A stretch of 9,632 nt of DNA from an uncultured Actinomyces sp. (GTDB lineage: Bacteria > Actinomycetota > Actinomycetes > Actinomycetales > Actinomycetaceae), in the NCBI GenBank assembly GCA_915063485.1, contig CAJZDJ010000077.1:1-9632 (forward strand), read 5' to 3'. This document shows, in pieces, positions 6,076 through 9,632 of this stretch (position 1 is the first letter of the stretch; the number at the start of each line of letters is the position of its first letter). Under the pieces are notes generated by a model that did no database searches, had not been told where the DNA came from, and worked only from the letters and a program-made list of their open reading frames with translations. A program made the translations under genes and the position numbers.

Positions 6076-7968
6076 GTGTCCAAATATAAAACCAAGCACG
6101 CAGGACGTAGCTTACTAACGTTCCTGCTAGTAATCGCCATTGGTTTCGGCGCGCTAATCATTGGTTCCTTCACTGGTAAAACCAAGCTAACGCCCGGGCT
6201 AGCGCTCGACCTGGAAGGCGGTACGCAGCTAATCCTTACGCCAACCACCACCGATGGCCGCCAGGTTACAGACAATGACCTTAACCAGGCCATTAACATT
6301 ATTCGCCAGCGTGTTGATGCTTCAGGTGTGGCCGAAGCTGAAATTTCACGTCAAGGTGGAAGCAACATTGTGGTGGCGCTGCCGGGTAAGCCCTCCCAGG
6401 AAACCCTGGATCTAGTGCGTTCTTCCGCCGTGCTTTACTTCCGTCCGGTTATTCGGGTCTACAACGCCAATGCACACACCATTGCTCAGGCCCAAAACCA
6501 GGCGATAAAGGCTGCTGCCACCGCCAAGCCCACGGCTAAGGCGACCGCTAAGGCTACTGGCACCGCGACGGCGTCGCCGGCTGCTACCCCTGCGCCGTCG
6601 GCTACTGCAGCGGCCACCCCCAAGGCAACCCCCACCCCGGTCACCGCCACCCAGCTAGCTACCCGCTACGCGGATGTAAACCAGAACGGCAAGATCGACA
6701 CTACGCCGCTGACCGCCACCAGTAACGATGCCTCATCAGACGCACAGATCAGCGAAAAAATGATCTATGACGCCCTGATGCTGGACTGCAAGAACCCCAA
6801 GAACCTTAAAGGTGGAGCGCAAGATCCTAAGAAGGCCGTTATTTCCTGTGCTCGTGACGGCTCTGGCGCGGTCTACATTCTGGGGCCGGCTGAGCTGAAG
6901 GGAACTGACCTGACCAGCGCCACCTCGGCACTGGAGCAAACCAGCCAAGGTTCAAACACTAACCAGTGGATTGTGTCCCTGGAATTTAACAAGCAGGGCA
7001 CGGCAGACTTTTCCAAGATCTCTACCCGCCTACTGCAGTACCGCAACGACAAGACCGCCCCGCAAAAGAACCAGTTCGCCATTGTGCTTGACGGTTTGAC
7101 TGTTTCTGCACCCGGTATCGAGTCGGCTATTACCGGTGGTAAGGCGCAGATTTCCGGCGGCACCAATGCCAACGGCACCCACGGATTTACCCAGGCCGCC
7201 GCCAACTCGCTGGCAAACCAGCTGTCCTTTGGTTCCTTGCCGCTGAACTTTACGGTGCAGTCTGAGCAGCAGATTTCCGCCACTTTGGGTAGCGAGCAGC
7301 TACAAAAGGGTCTGATTGCCGGTCTGATCGGTTTCGTGCTGATCATTATCTACCTGGCCTGGCAGTACCGGGGCCTGGCCAGTGTGGCCGTAGCCTCCCT
7401 GCTGGCTGCCGCCGCCCTGACCTACGTGGTTATCGCTTTGCTCAGCTGGGGGATTGGTTACCGCCTGTCCCTGGCTGGGGTGGCCGGTTTGATTGTGTCT
7501 ATCGGTATCACCATGGACTCGTTCATTATTTACTTTGAACGTGTACGTGATGAGGTGCGCCACGGTTTGAGCCTGCGCGCCGCCGTCGATGAAGGCTGGG
7601 TGCACGCACGTAAGACCATTATCGTTTCTGACGCCGTTAACCTAGTTGCCGCTGTAGTGCTCTACGTGCTGGCGGTAGGTGGCGTGCAGGGCTTCGCCTT
7701 CACGCTGGGCGTGACGACGGTAGTGGACTTGGCAGTAATTATTTTCTTCACCCACCCGCTCATGGTGGCCTGCCTGTCTATCCCCTTCTTCGGTCAAGGC
7801 CACCGCCTGTCTGGTCTAGACCCTGAGCACCTGGGGGCACGTTCACGCAATGTTTACGGCTCTGGCCGCGAAAAGATTGCCGACAACCTCGGTAAATCTT
7901 TGGCCCGCGCCAAGCGCGAGGCTAAGCGTGAACAGGATGCAAGCGAGGCTAAGGAAGGAGACAACTGA
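6076..7968 (+). CDS. secD: Protein translocase subunit SecD
   Basis: A 630-residue RND-type membrane protein that with SecF uses the proton-motive force to complete export through SecYEG. TM1 is about residues 12-30, then GLALDLEGG (41-49), the hallmark of the first outer domain. The exported region runs to about 405 and includes an Ala/Thr/Pro/Lys low-complexity insertion (146-192) and two cysteines (Cys238, Cys258), a pair I recall in actinobacterial SecD that could form a disulfide. Five more membrane segments lie at about 411-429, 434-456, 463-486, 513-536 and 540-562. TM4 carries the conserved acidic residue Asp481 in TMDSFIIYFERVRDE. The tail (590-630) is highly charged and cytoplasmic. 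The start is GTG 6076 with AGGAAGAG at 6061-6068. The TGA overlaps the secF ATG by one base. Confidence 0.95.
   Translation: MSKYKTKHAGRSLLTFLLVIAIGFGALIIGSFTGKTKLTPGLALDLEGGTQLILTPTTTDGRQVTDNDLNQAINIIRQRVDASGVAEAEISRQGGSNIVVALPGKPSQETLDLVRSSAVLYFRPVIRVYNANAHTIAQAQNQAIKAAATAKPTAKATAKATGTATASPAATPAPSATAAATPKATPTPVTATQLATRYADVNQNGKIDTTPLTATSNDASSDAQISEKMIYDALMLDCKNPKNLKGGAQDPKKAVISCARDGSGAVYILGPAELKGTDLTSATSALEQTSQGSNTNQWIVSLEFNKQGTADFSKISTRLLQYRNDKTAPQKNQFAIVLDGLTVSAPGIESAITGGKAQISGGTNANGTHGFTQAAANSLANQLSFGSLPLNFTVQSEQQISATLGSEQLQKGLIAGLIGFVLIIIYLAWQYRGLASVAVASLLAAAALTYVVIALLSWGIGYRLSLAGVAGLIVSIGITMDSFIIYFERVRDEVRHGLSLRAAVDEGWVHARKTIIVSDAVNLVAAVVLYVLAVGGVQGFAFTLGVTTVVDLAVIIFFTHPLMVACLSIPFFGQGHRLSGLDPEHLGARSRNVYGSGREKIADNLGKSLARAKREAKREQDASEAKEGDN
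6511..6651 (+). repeat. Ala/Thr/Pro low-complexity segment inside secD
   Basis: Codons 146-192 of secD encode short degenerate repeats of Lys-Ala-Thr, Ala-Thr-Pro and similar (for example KPTAKATAKATGTATA). The segment lies in the outer domain between folded parts and is probably a flexible linker. Similar Pro/Ala-rich insertions occur in other actinobacterial SecD proteins. Such repeats are prone to length change between strains. Confidence 0.6.
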
Positions 7969-9068
7969 TGGCATCGCTAGCAGCTATCGGTAACGACCTG
8001 TATTGGGGTAAGCGATCCTTCCCCTTTGTAGGTAAGCGCAAAGTTTGGTACACCGTCGCCCTATGTGCGGTGGCGATCAGCCTACTGCTGGTGGCCACGG
8101 TGGGCCTAAAACCCGGTATTGAATTTTCCGGGGGTAGTGAAGTCACTATCACTGCGCTGTCAAACCCCAAGGAAGGCCCCGCTAATGCGGTGCTACGCCA
8201 GCAGGGGCTAACCAACGGTGCACGCGTAACCACCACTGGTTCTTCCTCGGTGCGTGTACAGACTCCCGCCCTGGATAAGACCAAGCTGAACAAGCTTTCC
8301 GCTGGCCTGGCCAAGGCTTACAACGCTAAGGCTGCCGACGTAAACGCCACCACCATTGGCCCCACCTGGGGTAAGGATGTTACCGCTAAAGCCGTGCGTG
8401 GTCTGCTAATTTTCTTCGCCCTAGTAGGCGCCCTGATCTGGGCTTACTTCCGTACCTGGAAGATGGCGGCCTCAGCGCTGATTGCGTTGCTGCACGACGT
8501 CGTGATCACCGTGGGTATTTACGCGCTAAGTGGCTTTGAGGTTACCCCGGCCACAGTAATTGGTGTGCTAACCATTTTGGGTTACTCCCTCTACGACACT
8601 GTGGTGGTATTCGACAAGGTGCGTGACAACACCCGCGACTTTACCCGTCAGCACCGTGCCACCTACGCTGAGCTGGCTAACCTGTCTATTAACCAGACTT
8701 TCGTGCGTAGTATCAACACCTCAGTGGTGGGTGTGCTGCCGGTAGCCTCGATTTTGTTTGTGGGTGCTTTCATCCTGGGCGCGGGTACTCTGCGCGATAT
8801 TTCGCTAACTCTGTTTATCGGTATGATTGCCGGTACACTATCTTCTGTTTTCCTAGCTACCCCTATGCTGGTGGACTTGCGTGGGCGTGAAAAGGAAATT
8901 AAGGAACACGACGCCAAGGTTCTGCGTGAGCGTAAAGCTAAGCGTGAAGCAAATGGTGAAGCTGAAGATGACGACGCAGCAGATGACACTGTCTATGCTG
9001 CCCCGTTAACTCCCGGTCACCACCTAGGCGTTAAGGCACAGCCCAAGAAGAACAGGAAGCGTCGCTAA
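7968..9068 (+). CDS. secF: Protein translocase subunit SecF
   Basis: A 366-residue partner of SecD. TM1 is about 25-46, followed by the hallmark KPGIEFSGGSEVTI (48-61). The first outer domain continues to IGPTWGKDVTAKAV (130-143), followed by five membrane segments at about 144-161, 166-187, 194-213, 254-274 and 278-301. The TM4 signature LTILGYSLYDTVVVFDKVRDN (201-221) contains the conserved acidic Asp210, and NQTFVRSINTS (242-252) is the usual cytoplasmic-side motif. The C-terminus (305-366) is charged: an acidic stretch EAEDDDAADD, then a basic end KKNRKRR. AAGGAG at 7955-7960 is 7 bp before the ATG. The stop/start overlap with secD (TGATG) points to coupled translation and equal subunit amounts. 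Confidence 0.95.
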   Translation: MASLAAIGNDLYWGKRSFPFVGKRKVWYTVALCAVAISLLLVATVGLKPGIEFSGGSEVTITALSNPKEGPANAVLRQQGLTNGARVTTTGSSSVRVQTPALDKTKLNKLSAGLAKAYNAKAADVNATTIGPTWGKDVTAKAVRGLLIFFALVGALIWAYFRTWKMAASALIALLHDVVITVGIYALSGFEVTPATVIGVLTILGYSLYDTVVVFDKVRDNTRDFTRQHRATYAELANLSINQTFVRSINTSVVGVLPVASILFVGAFILGAGTLRDISLTLFIGMIAGTLSSVFLATPMLVDLRGREKEIKEHDAKVLRERKAKREANGEAEDDDAADDTVYAAPLTPGHHLGVKAQPKKNRKRR

Positions 9069-9617
9069 ATGAGCGTAACCCCCATTCCCGCAGAGCTAAC
9101 CGATCTGGTACTAGATAATCTGCGCGAGATCCCAGACTTCCCTGAACCGGGAGTACTGTTTCGCGATATCACCCCGTTGCTAGCTAACGGTAAGGCTTTC
9201 AAGCAGCTTATCGATGGGCTCGCCGAGCACTATCGGGGCCGCATTGATGCTGTGGCCGGCCTCGAATCGCGTGGATTCATCCTGGCTGCCCCGCTGGCTA
9301 CCGCACTTGGTATCGGCATGTTGACGGTGCGTAAGGGTGGCAAGCTACCTGGACCGGTTATCGGTGTTGACTACGCCCTGGAATACGGCACTGCCCGGAT
9401 GGAACTGCGTCCTGACAGTGTGCACGAGGGTGACCGAGTACTGGTGATCGATGATGTTATGGCTACCGGCGGTACCGCCAAGGCCTCGATCCAGCTCCTT
9501 GAGCAGGCCGGTGCCAGGGTAGAGGCGATCTGCGTGCTACTAGAACTTGAGGGTTTGGGTGGCCGCAACGTGATTGACCAATCGATCTTTGAGCCGATTG
9601 TGGTTATCGAAGATTAA
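9069..9617 (+). CDS. apt: Adenine phosphoribosyltransferase
   Basis: A 182-residue cytoplasmic purine-salvage enzyme that converts adenine and PRPP to AMP and pyrophosphate. The N-terminal signature IPDFPEPGVLFRDITPLL is at 21-38, the ESRGF loop at 66-70 and the flexible RKGGKLPG at 88-95. The PRPP-binding motif VLVIDDVMATGGT is at 124-136 with both aspartates (128-129). Length and motifs are normal. The ATG directly follows the secF TAA with no gap, and AGGAAG at 9054-9059 lies inside the secF end, 9 bp upstream, so apt is probably read from the secDF transcript. In actinobacteria rel often comes next; only 15 bases remain here, too few to tell. Confidence 0.95.
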   Translation: MSVTPIPAELTDLVLDNLREIPDFPEPGVLFRDITPLLANGKAFKQLIDGLAEHYRGRIDAVAGLESRGFILAAPLATALGIGMLTVRKGGKLPGPVIGVDYALEYGTARMELRPDSVHEGDRVLVIDDVMATGGTAKASIQLLEQAGARVEAICVLLELEGLGGRNVIDQSIFEPIVVIED

Positions 9618-9632
9618 TTGATGCTTACAAAG

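Noticed and set aside
9621..9632. Start of a following gene (ATG at 9621, possibly rel)
   Set aside because: Only four codons are visible and the ribosome binding site is unclear. Gene-order expectation alone is not enough to annotate it.
1..9632. tRNA or rRNA genes, CRISPR arrays, insertion sequences, phage genes or defence genes
   Set aside because: I saw no cloverleaf-like segments, regularly spaced repeats, transposase or integrase motifs, and the gene content is ordinary chromosomal housekeeping.

Overview
The window looks like a chromosomal housekeeping stretch from an actinobacterium, with every convincing gene on the + strand. The strongest evidence is gene order: a LemA-like conserved protein and a PrsW-family protease, then yebC, ruvC, ruvA, ruvB, yajC, secD, secF and apt, the arrangement I associate with Actinobacteria (where rel usually follows apt). 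Protein details agree: the YebC N-terminus, the RuvC stretch around HTPSEVKAA, and a SecD with a low-complexity insertion and a cysteine pair in its outer domain. Base composition is moderate for the phylum, with many CTA and TTA leucine codons, so a lower-GC lineage such as Actinomycetaceae is my guess; it is not proven.

Positions 1-2277 hold the 3' part of a LemA-like gene that runs off the left edge, a complete PrsW-type intramembrane protease gene, and a Nudix hydrolase gene that overlaps the protease gene by 8 bp. The pdxS/pdxT pair often found just before yebC in actinobacteria is absent here. Positions 2370-5432 form a DNA repair block: yebC (a translation factor or regulator), then ruvC, ruvA and ruvB, tightly packed with a 9 bp gap, a 14 bp gap and an 8 bp overlap. 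Together these three encode the Holliday-junction branch-migration and resolution machine.

Positions 5433-9068 are the Sec accessory block: yajC, then secD and secF joined by a TGATG stop/start overlap. Their products form the membrane complex that uses the proton-motive force to help SecYEG export proteins. apt (adenine salvage) follows secF with no gap and ends 15 bases before the right edge.

The most unusual feature is not a gene. The 177 bp between yajC and secD contains a 77-nt imperfect hairpin (about 30 base pairs by hand folding), abutted directly by a second hairpin with an 8-bp perfect outer stem. All five non-Watson-Crick pairs of the large hairpin are G-U on the + strand and would become A-C mismatches on the other strand. 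This suggests a structured RNA in the secD leader rather than a passive DNA palindrome. I do not recognise it as a known RNA family. Nothing else in the window looks like a novel system.
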